Assembly: GCA_002331385.1 (NCBI GenBank)
Contig: DCYB01000012.1
Span: forward strand, 62,001-126,000
Source of the DNA: Comamonadaceae bacterium UBA2121
Lineage (GTDB): Bacteria > Pseudomonadota > Gammaproteobacteria > Burkholderiales > Burkholderiaceae_C
DNA length: 64,000 nt
Direction of reading: 5' to 3'
Shown here: positions 26,686-34,548 of the stretch, piece after piece
Position numbering within the stretch: position 1 is the stretch's first letter
Layout: every line of letters begins with the position of its first letter
The notes under the pieces: generated by a model
Databases searched by the model: none
The model's input: only the letters and a program-made list of their open reading frames with translations
What the model was told of the DNA's origin: nothing
Position numbers and translations under genes: made by a program

Positions 26686-27529
26686 TCACAACCCCGAAAT
26701 CGCCAAATCCATCGACGCAGCAGGCATCCGCACCAACTACCACGACATGGGCAGCGGCAAGCCGGTGCTGCTCATCCACGGCTCCGGCCCCGGCGTTTCC
26801 GCCTGGGCCAACTGGCGTCTGGTGATGCCCGAGCTGGCCCGCCATGCGCGCGTGATTGCGCCCGACATGGTGGGCTTTGGCTTCAGCGATCGGCCTGCAA
26901 ACATCCAGTACGGCATGGACACCTGGGTGCAGCAGGCCATCGGCTTGCTGGACGCGCTGGGCATCGCGCAAACCGATCTCGTCGGCAACTCGTTTGGCGG
27001 CGGGCTGGCGCTGGCACTGGCGATCCGCCACCCCCAGCGCGTGCGCCGGCTGGTCCTCATGGGCAGCGTGGGCGTGCCGTTTGCACTCACGCCGGGACTC
27101 GATGCGGTGTGGGGCTACGAGCCCTCGTTTGCCGCCATGCGCCGACTGCTCGACATCTTTGCCCACGACCGCCAACTCGTCAGCGACGAGCTGGCCACGC
27201 TGCGTTATCAGGCCAGCATCCGGCCCGGTTTCCAGGAGTCGTTCTCGGCCATGTTCCCCGCACCGCGCCAGCGCTGGATCGACGCCCTGAGCAGCCGCGA
27301 AGAAGACATTCGCCAACTCCCCCACGAAACGCTGGTCGTGCATGGCCGCGAGGACCAGGTCATTCCGCTGACCAACTCGCTCATCCTGTCCGACTGGATT
27401 CCCCGAGCCCAACTACACGTCTATGGCCAATGCGGTCATTGGACACAGATCGAACACGCAGCCCGCTTTGCCTGGCTGGTGAGCGAATTTCTCGCCGAAT
27501 CGCGCGGCGCTGAACCCCTTCCCCTGTGA
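26666..27529 (+). CDS. dmpD: 2-Hydroxymuconic semialdehyde hydrolase DmpD
   Basis: A 287-residue alpha/beta hydrolase (DmpD/XylF) cleaving 2-hydroxymuconic semialdehyde to 2-oxopent-4-enoate and formate, the branch parallel to AphC. The nucleophile elbow is GNSFGG (Ser about residue 111), the oxyanion region HGSGPGVSAW, the late acid VHGREDQV and the final His GHWTQIEH. It starts inside the end of aphC (20-base overlap). The N-terminus MCVSSSDHN is unremarkable. Confidence 0.94.
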   Translation: MCVSSSDHNPEIAKSIDAAGIRTNYHDMGSGKPVLLIHGSGPGVSAWANWRLVMPELARHARVIAPDMVGFGFSDRPANIQYGMDTWVQQAIGLLDALGIAQTDLVGNSFGGGLALALAIRHPQRVRRLVLMGSVGVPFALTPGLDAVWGYEPSFAAMRRLLDIFAHDRQLVSDELATLRYQASIRPGFQESFSAMFPAPRQRWIDALSSREEDIRQLPHETLVVHGREDQVIPLTNSLILSDWIPRAQLHVYGQCGHWTQIEHAARFAWLVSEFLAESRGAEPLPL

Positions 27530-27537
27530 GTAGATAC

Positions 27538-28320
27538 ATGAACAAAGAACTTCAGAATTCCCTGGGCGACGAGCTCTACGCCGCATTGAAACATTGCACC
27601 GTCATCGAGCCACTTACCGCGCGCCACGCCGACATCACCATCGAAGACGCCTACGCCATCCAGCAGCGCATGATGGCGCGTCGCCTCGATGCAGGCGAGC
27701 GGGTGGTGGGCAAGAAAATCGGTGTCACCTCGAAAGCCGTGATGGACATGCTCGGCGTATTCCAGCCCGACTTCGGCTGGCTCACCGACGCCATGGTGTT
27801 CAACGAAGGCGAGGCCATTCCCGCCAGCACGCTCATCCAACCCAAAGCCGAAGGCGAGATTGCGTTCGTCCTGACGCAAACATTGAAAGGCCCCGGCGTC
27901 ACCGCAGCCGATGTGCTCGCCGCCACCGAAGGCGTGATGGCGTGCTTTGAAATCGTCGACTCGCGCATCCGTGACTGGAAAATCAAGATCCAGGACACCG
28001 TCGCCGACAACGCCAGTTGCGGCGTCTTCGTGCTGGGCGACCGCCTCGTGGACCCGCGCGATGTGGACCTGGGCACCTGCGGCATGGTGCTGGAGAAGAA
28101 CGGCGAAATCGTCGCCACAGGCGCAGGCGCAGCCGCACTCGGCCACCCGGCCAACGCGGTCGCCTGGCTGGCCAACACCCTTGGTGCACACGGCATCGCG
28201 CTGGAAGCAGGCGAAGTGATCCTCTCCGGCTCACTCGCCGCCATGGTGCCGGTGAAAGCGGGTGACAACCTGCGCGTCAGCATCGGCGGCATCGGCGGTT
28301 GCTCGGTGCGTTTTACCTGA
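27538..28320 (+). CDS. aphE: 2-Oxopent-4-enoate hydratase AphE
   Basis: A 260-residue hydratase (DmpE/XylJ) adding water to 2-oxopent-4-enoate to give 4-hydroxy-2-oxovalerate. GVTSKAVMDMLGVFQPDFGWL separates it from the related decarboxylase; E-acidic metal ligands lie in KAEGEIAFVL. The ATG at 27538 is preferred to the GTG at 27526, which overlaps the dmpD stop. Its product would need the aldolase DmpG and dehydrogenase DmpF, which are not in this window. Confidence 0.93.
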   Translation: MNKELQNSLGDELYAALKHCTVIEPLTARHADITIEDAYAIQQRMMARRLDAGERVVGKKIGVTSKAVMDMLGVFQPDFGWLTDAMVFNEGEAIPASTLIQPKAEGEIAFVLTQTLKGPGVTAADVLAATEGVMACFEIVDSRIRDWKIKIQDTVADNASCGVFVLGDRLVDPRDVDLGTCGMVLEKNGEIVATGAGAAALGHPANAVAWLANTLGAHGIALEAGEVILSGSLAAMVPVKAGDNLRVSIGGIGGCSVRFT

Positions 28321-28413
28321 ACGCGCCACGCCGCCCAACCCACGACTCCATCCCTAAAGGCGCGCCGACAGCATCCCGTGCGCGCCGCCTCACGAACACC
28401 GAAAGCACAGGCC

Positions 28414-29202
28414 ATGGCACTCTCCAACGACATCATCCAACAGCTCGCCGATCACCTCTACGCCTGCGAGGCGAACGCACGCGATACGCCCAAAATCACT
28501 GACGACCACCCCGACATGGACTGGGACGACGCCTATGCCGTGCAAGACGGCATCCTCGCACGCAAGCTGAAGAACGGTGCGCGCGTGGTCGGCTACAAAG
28601 CCGGGCTCACCTCGCACGCCAAGATGCAGCAAATGGGCGTGGACTCGCCCGTCTTCGGCTTTCTCGTGGACAGCGGCAGCGTGCCCGAAGGCGGCACGGT
28701 GAAGGTCAGCGAACTCATCCATCCCAAGGTCGAGCCTGAGATCGCCTTCGTCATGAAGCGCGCCCTCAAAGGCCCCGGCTGCAACATCGCTGACGTGCTC
28801 GCCGCAACCGACTTCGTCATGCCCGGCATCGAAGTGATCGACAGCCGTTACCGCGACTTCAAGTTCGACCTCAAAAGCGTTGTCGCCGACAACACCAGCG
28901 CCGCCCGCTACGTGGTCGGCGCACGCGCGCTGCGCCCCGAAGCGGTGGACATGCGCACCGTCGGCATCGTGCTCGAAAAGAACGGCCAGGTCGTCGCGCT
29001 CGGCGCAGGCGCCGCCGTGCTCGGTCACCCCGCCGCAGCCATGGCCATGCTGGCAAATCACCTCGGCAAGCGCGGTCAGGAAATCCCTGCAGGTGCATTG
29101 ATTCTGTCGGGCGGCATCACCGAAGCCGTGGCCGTCCAGGCCGGAGACAACGTCTGCCTGCGCGTGCAAGGCATGGGCAGCCTCAGCCTGCGCTTCGCCT
29201 GA
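28414..29202 (+). CDS. aphH: 4-Oxalocrotonate decarboxylase AphH
   Basis: A 262-residue decarboxylase (DmpH/XylI) turning 2-oxohex-3-enedioate into 2-oxopent-4-enoate; it forms a complex with the hydratase in known systems. GYKAGLTSHAKMQQMGVDSPVFGFL and KVEPEIAFVMKRALKGPG mark the subgroup. The ATG at 28414 is used; a GTG at 28378 adds 12 poorly conserved residues. It directly follows aphE by 93 bases, where operons of CF600 type carry dmpF and dmpG. Confidence 0.93.
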   Translation: MALSNDIIQQLADHLYACEANARDTPKITDDHPDMDWDDAYAVQDGILARKLKNGARVVGYKAGLTSHAKMQQMGVDSPVFGFLVDSGSVPEGGTVKVSELIHPKVEPEIAFVMKRALKGPGCNIADVLAATDFVMPGIEVIDSRYRDFKFDLKSVVADNTSAARYVVGARALRPEAVDMRTVGIVLEKNGQVVALGAGAAVLGHPAAAMAMLANHLGKRGQEIPAGALILSGGITEAVAVQAGDNVCLRVQGMGSLSLRFA

Positions 29203-29237
29203 GCCACGACTGCCCCAGTGCTGCAGGAGACACCACC

Positions 29238-30215
29238 ATGCAACGACGCCAATTCATCCTGAGCGCCAGCGCCCTCGCGACAACCCGCGCCATCGCGCAA
29301 CCCGCGAGCGCCAGCTACCCCACGCGCCCGGTGCGCGTGATCGTGCCCTTTCCACCGGGCGGCCCCACCGACGTCATGGGCCGCACCGCCGCCAAGGCAC
29401 TGGCAGAGCAACTCGGTCAACAGTTCGTCGTGGACAACCGCGCTGGCGCCGGTGGCAACATCGGCACCGACGCCGTCGCCAAGGCCGCGCCAGATGGCTA
29501 CACCATCGGCCTGTCTGCGATCAGCAGCCTCGCCATTGCGCCCCATCTCTACAGCAGCGTGCCCTTCAACGTGCAAAAAGACTTTGCACCCATCGCGCTA
29601 GTCGGCACCACGCCTTGCGCGCTGGTGGTGCACCCGAGCGCGCCCTTCAACGACCTGAAGGGCATGGTCGCCTATGCACGCACCCATCCAGGCCAACTCA
29701 ACTACGCCACCTCTGGCATCGGCACCAGCAATCACCTGGCCGCCGAACTGCTCCAATCCGTGGCCGGAATCCGCCTCACCAACGTGCCCTACAAAGGCTC
29801 CAGCCAGATCGTCCCCGACCTGCTCGCGGGCACCGTGATGATGAGCATGGAAAGCTCGCTCGCCACCACGCTGCAGCACATCCAGGCAGGCAAGCTGCGC
29901 GCCATTGCCGTCACGTCGGCGCAGCGCACACGCGCCCTGCCCCACGTGCCCACCGTGGCCGAATCGGGCTACCCCGGCTTCGACGTCGAGACCTGGTTCG
30001 GCCTGATCGCCCCCGCAGCCACACCCGCCGCCATCGTCACCCGCCTATCCGAAGCCTGGGCAACAGGCGCACAAACACCCGAAGCGCAAAGCGCCTTCGA
30101 CACCATCTCCGGCAACCTGCGCTCCACCAGCCCCCAACAGTTCGCCCAATTCATCCAGGACGAAAACCAGCGCTGGGGCGCACTCATCCGCAAACTCGGC
30201 ATCAAGGCCGACTGA
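29238..30215 (+). CDS. Bug-family periplasmic solute receptor
   Basis: A 325-residue tripartite tricarboxylate receptor (TctC/Bug type) with a Tat-like or Sec signal (MQRRQFILSASALATTRAIAQ). YPTRPVRVIVPFPPGGPTDVMGR and NRAGAGGNIGTDAVAKAAPDGY are the family signatures; it binds an acidic or aromatic small molecule in the periplasm. No TctA/TctB membrane genes are near, as is common for the expanded Bug families of Comamonadaceae. Its place between aphH and aphI suggests a ligand from aromatic metabolism. Confidence 0.88.
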   Translation: MQRRQFILSASALATTRAIAQPASASYPTRPVRVIVPFPPGGPTDVMGRTAAKALAEQLGQQFVVDNRAGAGGNIGTDAVAKAAPDGYTIGLSAISSLAIAPHLYSSVPFNVQKDFAPIALVGTTPCALVVHPSAPFNDLKGMVAYARTHPGQLNYATSGIGTSNHLAAELLQSVAGIRLTNVPYKGSSQIVPDLLAGTVMMSMESSLATTLQHIQAGKLRAIAVTSAQRTRALPHVPTVAESGYPGFDVETWFGLIAPAATPAAIVTRLSEAWATGAQTPEAQSAFDTISGNLRSTSPQQFAQFIQDENQRWGALIRKLGIKAD

Positions 30216-30256
30216 CACCGCTCCACCCCGACAACCACCGCAGAAAGATCCTCCCC

Positions 30257-30448
30257 ATGCCATTCGCCCAGATCTACATGCTCGAAGGCCGCACCGAAGA
30301 ACAAAAAAAAGCCGTCATCGAAAAAGTCACCCAGGCCCTCGTAGACGCCATAGGCGCCCCCCAAGCCAACGTCCGCGTATGGATCCACGACGTCCCCAAA
30401 GAAAACTGGGGCATCGCCGGCACCACCGCCAAAGACCTAGGCCGCTAA
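30257..30448 (+). CDS. aphI: 4-Oxalocrotonate tautomerase AphI
   Basis: A 63-residue tautomerase (DmpI/XylH) converting 2-hydroxymuconate to its oxo form. After removal of Met, the catalytic Pro1 is followed at the correct spacing by R11 and R39; position 50 is Trp where the classical enzyme has Phe, a common alternative. It is the last gene of the phenol operon, 41 bases after the Bug receptor. No terminator is visible before the tRNA gene. Confidence 0.92.
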   Translation: MPFAQIYMLEGRTEEQKKAVIEKVTQALVDAIGAPQANVRVWIHDVPKENWGIAGTTAKDLGR

Positions 30449-30503
30449 CAACCACCCAACCCAGGCAGAACGCGCCGGGAAATTGTGTAGAATCACCCGC
30501 TTC

Positions 30504-30593
30504 GGAGGTTTGGGTGAGTGGTTTAAACCAGCAGTCTTGAAAACTGCCGAAGGGGTGACCCTTCCGTGAGTTCGAATCTCACAGCCTCCGCCA
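30504..30593 (+). tRNA. tRNA-Ser (anticodon UGA)
   Basis: A 90-base class II tRNA with encoded CCA. The acceptor stem GGAGGTT pairs with AGCCTCC, the anticodon loop is CTTGAAA (anticodon TGA), a long variable arm (CGAAGGGGTGACCCTTCCG region) is present as expected for serine, and the T-loop is TTCGAAT. It lies between the end of the phenol operon and the left IS3 copy. A TAGAAT box at 30488 may be its -10. Confidence 0.96.
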
Positions 30594-30648
30594 GACGCCT
30601 ATATTCCATGCGGGTTTCCAGACCACAAGCCCGCAAGACCCACCAATA

Positions 30649-30687
30649 GACCCGCGAATTCTTGAACAGCGTGGCGGGTTCTTTTTT
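30649..30687 (+). terminator. Terminator after tRNA-Ser
   Basis: GACCCGC (30649-30655) pairs with GCGGGTT (30674-30680), then C and six T. It is about 55 bases after the tRNA. Confidence 0.7.
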
Positions 30688-30802
30688 GTTCCGTCGAACT
30701 CGGAAAATGCGGTGCCGTTCGGCGTTTCAAGCGCGCAAGGGCACGCCCCCGAATCGTGGTTCTCGAAGGCGCAGCCCTGCGCCAACGCCAATCCAACTTG
30801 CT

Positions 30803-30855
30803 CAGATTTGAAATCTGATTGATTGACACTCAGCTGTGTTGAAGTCACTCAACAC
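30803..30855. repeat. Two short dyads abutting the left IS boundary
   Basis: CAGATTTGAAATCTG (30803-30817) is a perfect palindrome around one base. GTGTTGA (30836-30842) and TCAACAC (30849-30855) form a 7-bp inverted repeat that ends exactly where the IS inverted repeat begins. The 262-base tRNA-to-IS gap otherwise shows no gene. Confidence 0.5.
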
Positions 30856-30906
30856 TGAACCGCATCGGGAATCGAGGAGTCTCAACACACTGAGAGGAAA
30901 GAGCCC

Positions 30907-31231
30907 ATGGCAAATCAAACCAAGTACTCACCCGAGGTGCGCGAGCGCGCAGTTCGCATGGTGCACGAGTGCCGAGAGCACTACTCGTCGCTGTGGAAAG
31001 CCGTCGAGTCGATTGCCCCCCAAGATCGGCTGCAACCCCGTGACGCTGCTTTAATGGGTCAAGCGCGCCGAGATCGACAGCGGCCTGCGCGCGGGCGTGA
31101 GCGCTGAGCAGCGCGAGCGCATCAAAGCATTGGAGCGAGAGGTCAAGGAACTGCGCCGCGCCAACGAGATCCTGGAGCTGGCCAGCGCTTTTTTCGACCA
31201 GGCGGAGCTCGACCGCAATTTGAAGAAATGA
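30907..31231 (+). pseudogene. IS3 OrfA, frameshifted and with a nonsense codon
   Basis: The start MANQTKYSPEVRERAVRMVHE is a helix-turn-helix OrfA and the leucine-zipper-like end (KALEREVKELRRANEILELA) is recognisable. One extra C in the run at 31015-31021 shifts the frame after about 36 codons. In the corrected frame a TAA stands in the LLQWVK motif near 31052. OrfA would normally end at 31231, overlapping the orfB ATG. Both lesions argue for loss of transposition. Confidence 0.85.
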
Positions 31232-32148
31232 AGCGTTTTGTTGACGAGCACCGGGGCACTTACCGGGTCGAGCCCATCTGCACAGTTGTGCAGTTGGCCC
31301 CCTCGTGCTACCGGCGCCACGCAGCGCGCCAACGCGATCACGGGTTACTCAGCAACCGGGCCCGGCGCGATGCTCAACTGCCGCCCCAGATCGAGCGTGT
31401 GTTTCAGCAGAACTGGCGAGTCTACGGTGTGCGCAAGGTGTGGCGCCAGCTTCAGCATGAAGGCCTTGTGCTTGCTCGCTGCACGGTGGAGCGCCTGATG
31501 AAGCACCTGGGCCTGGAAGGCGCGCGCCGCGGCAAGCGTGTGCGCACCACGGTGGCGGGCAGCGCTGGCGCATGCCCGCTCGATCGGGTGCAGCGCCACT
31601 TTCATGCCCAGCGCCCCAACCAGCTGTGGGTGGACTTCACCTATGTGCCCACCTGGCAGGGCTGGTTGTACGTGGCCTTCGTCACCGACGCCTTTGCCCG
31701 TCGCATCGTCGGCTGGCAGACGAGCGCGCGCATGACCACGGACTTTGTGCTTGATGCGCTGGAGCAGGCACTGCACGCACGCCAACCCGAGCCGGGCATG
31801 CTCACCCACCATGGCGACAGGGGAGTCCAATACCTGTCCCTGCGCTACAGTCAACAATTGCATGAAGCGGGCGTGCTCGCCTCGGTGGGCTTCACCGGCG
31901 ATTCTTACGACAACGCGCTGGCCGAGACGATCAACGGGCTGTACAAAACCGGGGTCATCAAGCGCCAGGGGCCGTGGCAGTCACGCCAGCCACTGGAGCT
32001 GGCCACCCTGGAGTGGGTGCATTGGTTCAATACGCAACGACTGCTTGAACCCATTGGCAACATTCCACCCATGGAAGCTGAAGCAAAATACTTCAGCGAT
32101 CAAACCGTCGCGCAGGCCCGTGTACAGGACATCACTTTAACCACCTAG
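31228..32148 (+). CDS. IS3 OrfB transposase
   Basis: A 306-residue rve-type DDE integrase. The catalytic residues are in WVDFTYV (Asp), HHGDRGVQYLS (Asp) and NALAETINGLYKT (Glu). Compared with copy 2, one GTG codon is missing just before the first catalytic Asp (WVDFTYV against WVVDFTYV), a 3-base loss in a GTGGTG repeat. Normal expression is by fusion with OrfA through -1 frameshifting, which the broken orfA prevents. Confidence 0.9.
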   Translation: MKRFVDEHRGTYRVEPICTVVQLAPSCYRRHAARQRDHGLLSNRARRDAQLPPQIERVFQQNWRVYGVRKVWRQLQHEGLVLARCTVERLMKHLGLEGARRGKRVRTTVAGSAGACPLDRVQRHFHAQRPNQLWVDFTYVPTWQGWLYVAFVTDAFARRIVGWQTSARMTTDFVLDALEQALHARQPEPGMLTHHGDRGVQYLSLRYSQQLHEAGVLASVGFTGDSYDNALAETINGLYKTGVIKRQGPWQSRQPLELATLEWVHWFNTQRLLEPIGNIPPMEAEAKYFSDQTVAQARVQDITLTT

Positions 32149-32173
32149 CCTCCTCGATTCCCTGAGCGGTTCA

Positions 32174-32556
32174 CTGCGCAGTGGACCTTCGTGCGCACTG
32201 CAGTCGCTAATTCCAGTGACTGCTTTGCGATAATTAGCGTGATCTTGGCCGGCCGCAACGACAGGCTGTAATCGCTGCGAACGAAACACGCAAAGAGGTG
32301 TTGGTACGCACAACGAATGACTCCATCACGCGCGATACGAGTTCGCGCGTCCTGAGCGCCATTACTCCACGCTATCGATAGGAATGGTGACATCGATAGC
32401 TCGGGACGAGACCAAGTATTCGTGTCCGAACGAGTGGGATCATCTTTACTAAAATTCCATTCATCACCCCACAGGCTTGAAATTATTCAACGCCCACGTC
32501 ATATCTCACCGCACAATACCCGGCGCCCAGTTGTGCAAGATCCTGCGTTTGGAATC
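32174..32556. other. Non-coding gap with a 9-bp inverted repeat
   Basis: Between the IS end and the phosphopantetheinyl transferase. It contains GCTATCGAT (32371-32379) and ATCGATAGC (32392-32400), a perfect inverted repeat with a 12-base spacer and no T run, so an operator-like or structural element rather than a terminator. No Fur or PchR-type site like those of the other island promoters is seen. The frame of the next gene is open back to a GTG at 32422, but no family similarity supports that part. Confidence 0.45.
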
Positions 32557-33315
32557 ATGAACTCACCTTCTCTCCACATCGCGCCATTCTGTACCCACAT
32601 GTTTGGTGATTGGCCTGGCATATTTCCACCGGAACGCGCCCAGCTCATATCGGTGAAATTTGAAGCCAATGCATTGCAAGAACAGGATTTCGAACTACGT
32701 GGTGTCGCACCCCCTGCAACCGTTCAGAACGCATCGCTTCAACGACGTGCAGAGTTTCTTGCTGGACGCATTTGCGCGCAATAGGCGCAACTCCAATTGA
32801 ATGGAAGCGCGACGTCGCCCACCCGGTGTGACGATGGAAGTCCTGGTTGGCCCTCTGGAATAGTCGGTTCGATAACCCACAGCAGGTGTTTTGCGGCTGC
32901 AATCGTTGCGAATCAGGCCGACTATCTCTCGCTTGGATTAGACATGGAGTGGCTGTTGTGTGACGAGCGCGCGATCGAATTTGGCAGTGCCGTACTCACG
33001 TCCAATGAGAAGCAGCGCATGCAAGTGAGTCTTCCGGATTTATCATTTGGCGAACGAATCACCTTGGGGTTCTCCGCCAAGGAGACCCTTTTCAAAGCAC
33101 TGAACCCTTTGACGCATTGCTTCTTCGGCTTCATGGATGCAGAGCTGATCCATTGTGAGAAACGAGGGATTGTGGTGCTGCGCCTATTGCGCGATTTGAA
33201 TGGTTCGGGAAACGCGTGGAGCGCAGGTTGCGAATTTTCAATCCGCTTTCTCTTCTGGAGCGGTTTTGTGCTGACCTGTGCCTCCATTTCCAAACAGCTA
33301 CTTCATGGCGAATGA
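32557..33315 (+). pseudogene. 4'-Phosphopantetheinyl transferase (EntD type) with in-frame amber codon
   Basis: The chain would be 252 residues of the EntD/Sfp type, which loads the phosphopantetheine arm on carrier domains. LQRRAEFLAGRICAQ ends at a TAG (32782-32784). The same frame continues with DDGSPGWPSGIVGSITHS, LGLDMEW (metal Asp and Glu) and LGFSAKETLFKAL, all family motifs in order. No base is gained or lost: one codon has become a stop. A TTG at 32797 could restart translation but would give only the C-terminal two thirds. It is tail-to-tail with fptX (13-base overlap). NRPS activity would then rely on another host transferase. Confidence 0.85.
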
Positions 33316-34538
33316 GGTGTAAGCACCTTGCGCTCACTGGCATCCAGACTTAGGCCGACGATCAGAGCGACAATGGCCAATGCGACGCCACCCATGAATG
33401 CGCCCGCATATCCAACAGAAGCCGTCAGCGCGAGCAATGAAGATGACGCCAGCAACTCCCCCAGATCCCGCGTGCTTTGAATGGCGGTGACGTCAGTTCC
33501 CGCTTGAGTACCTCCTGCTGCGTTTCGCATGGCTGCTGTCATAACAGCGACCGATGTGATGCCGGTTGCGATGGAGCCAAGCGTGACGCAGAACCATACT
33601 CCGCTTTTTACCAGTGGCCAATATCCAGCAGCCATGCCAAACCATATGCATGCCGATAGCCCGGCCAGTGCCACTCCAAAACCAAATGCGCGCCAAACGC
33701 CCAGTAGTTTCACCAAATAAGCACCGCCACCACAACCCAGCAGTACCGTTACCAAACCGCCGATCATGCCCAGAAGACCGATATCCTGCAGCGCCCAGCC
33801 GGCATCATTAAGATAGAGCTTGGATAAGCCAAAGCCAGAAACTGCGGTCATCGCAGAAAACAAAGCAAGCACGAGTAAGGTCGTAGCATGGGGCTTTTTC
33901 AGAAAATGCAACAAGCTGGCTTTGGGAATTTCTTTCCGCGGTCGTTCACGTTGGTCATTCAGAGGCCAGATCGACATACACACCAGACTGGACAAAGGGA
34001 TCAATGCCAGGACAGAAAATGCCAGCTGCTGTCCGAGATGACCCGTAAGCACCAACGTTCCGGCACCGCCCAAGAAAAAGCCGATCATCACACAGGCGAT
34101 TTGCACTGCGTTAACTTTGGCGAGTAATGGGCCACTGCAATGCTCGGCAGCCATGCTATCTGTCGCGATGTCCTGAGTTGCACTCGCCAGGGACGCGATC
34201 ACCAGCAGGATCAACAATGGCCAGACAGAAGCCACATGTATGCCGACCAACGCCATTCCTGCAATACAGGCCAGCACAATGCACTGCATGGGCAGAATCC
34301 AGCTGCGTCTGCGCCCCCAGCGCTGCGCCCAATGGTTATCCACCCAAGGCGCCCAAAGGAATTTCAGAATCCACGGCAAACCCACCAAAGGCAGGAATGC
34401 CAGGGCACCAAGGGGAGCGCCATCGTGACGCAGCAAGGTGGGAAGCGCGTCCATGGCGATGCCGATAGGAATGCCTTGAGATAAATACAGCAACGCCAAC
34501 GTAGCTACGAGACGGCGGTTGTTCCAGAAGTCAGACAT
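33303..34538 (-). CDS. fptX: MFS transporter FptX (ferric pyochelin/siderophore uptake across inner membrane)
   Basis: A 411-residue major facilitator protein with 12 predicted helices, of the RhtX/FptX siderophore permease type: LYLSQGIPIGIAMDALPTLLR near the N-terminus and LPWILKFLWAPWVDNHWAQRWGRRR, the loop 2-3 motif. It would move the ferric siderophore into the cytoplasm. The ATG at 34538 (MSDFWNNR) is used, 10 bases after fptC; the frame extends to 34562 inside fptC. Length matches FptX (414). Confidence 0.9.
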   Translation of the reverse strand: MSDFWNNRRLVATLALLYLSQGIPIGIAMDALPTLLRHDGAPLGALAFLPLVGLPWILKFLWAPWVDNHWAQRWGRRRSWILPMQCIVLACIAGMALVGIHVASVWPLLILLVIASLASATQDIATDSMAAEHCSGPLLAKVNAVQIACVMIGFFLGGAGTLVLTGHLGQQLAFSVLALIPLSSLVCMSIWPLNDQRERPRKEIPKASLLHFLKKPHATTLLVLALFSAMTAVSGFGLSKLYLNDAGWALQDIGLLGMIGGLVTVLLGCGGGAYLVKLLGVWRAFGFGVALAGLSACIWFGMAAGYWPLVKSGVWFCVTLGSIATGITSVAVMTAAMRNAAGGTQAGTDVTAIQSTRDLGELLASSSLLALTASVGYAGAFMGGVALAIVALIVGLSLDASERKVLTPHSP

Positions 34539-34548
34539 AGGTTTTCCA

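Larger units (their letters stand above)
30856..32173 (+). mobile_element. IS3-family insertion sequence, copy 1 (left border of island)
   Basis: A 1318-bp element with terminal inverted repeats: TGAACCGC..GGGAATCGAGGAG at 30856 and its complement ending at 32173. It holds orfA (broken) and orfB on the plus strand, reading into the siderophore island. A second, inverted copy lies at 58224-59493. No direct target repeat is seen at its ends (AACAC on the left, CTGCG on the right), so it has not simply inserted here by one clean event, or the flanks have changed. The OrfB type suggests the IS51 group of IS3. Confidence 0.92.

Noticed and set aside
31228..32148. Island as a currently mobile composite transposon
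   Set aside because: Both IS copies have broken orfA, copy 2 orfB has a stop, and no target repeats flank the unit.
32422..32556. Longer N-terminus of the phosphopantetheinyl transferase from the GTG at 32422
   Set aside because: These 45 codons have no family similarity and the ATG at 32557 gives a normal length.
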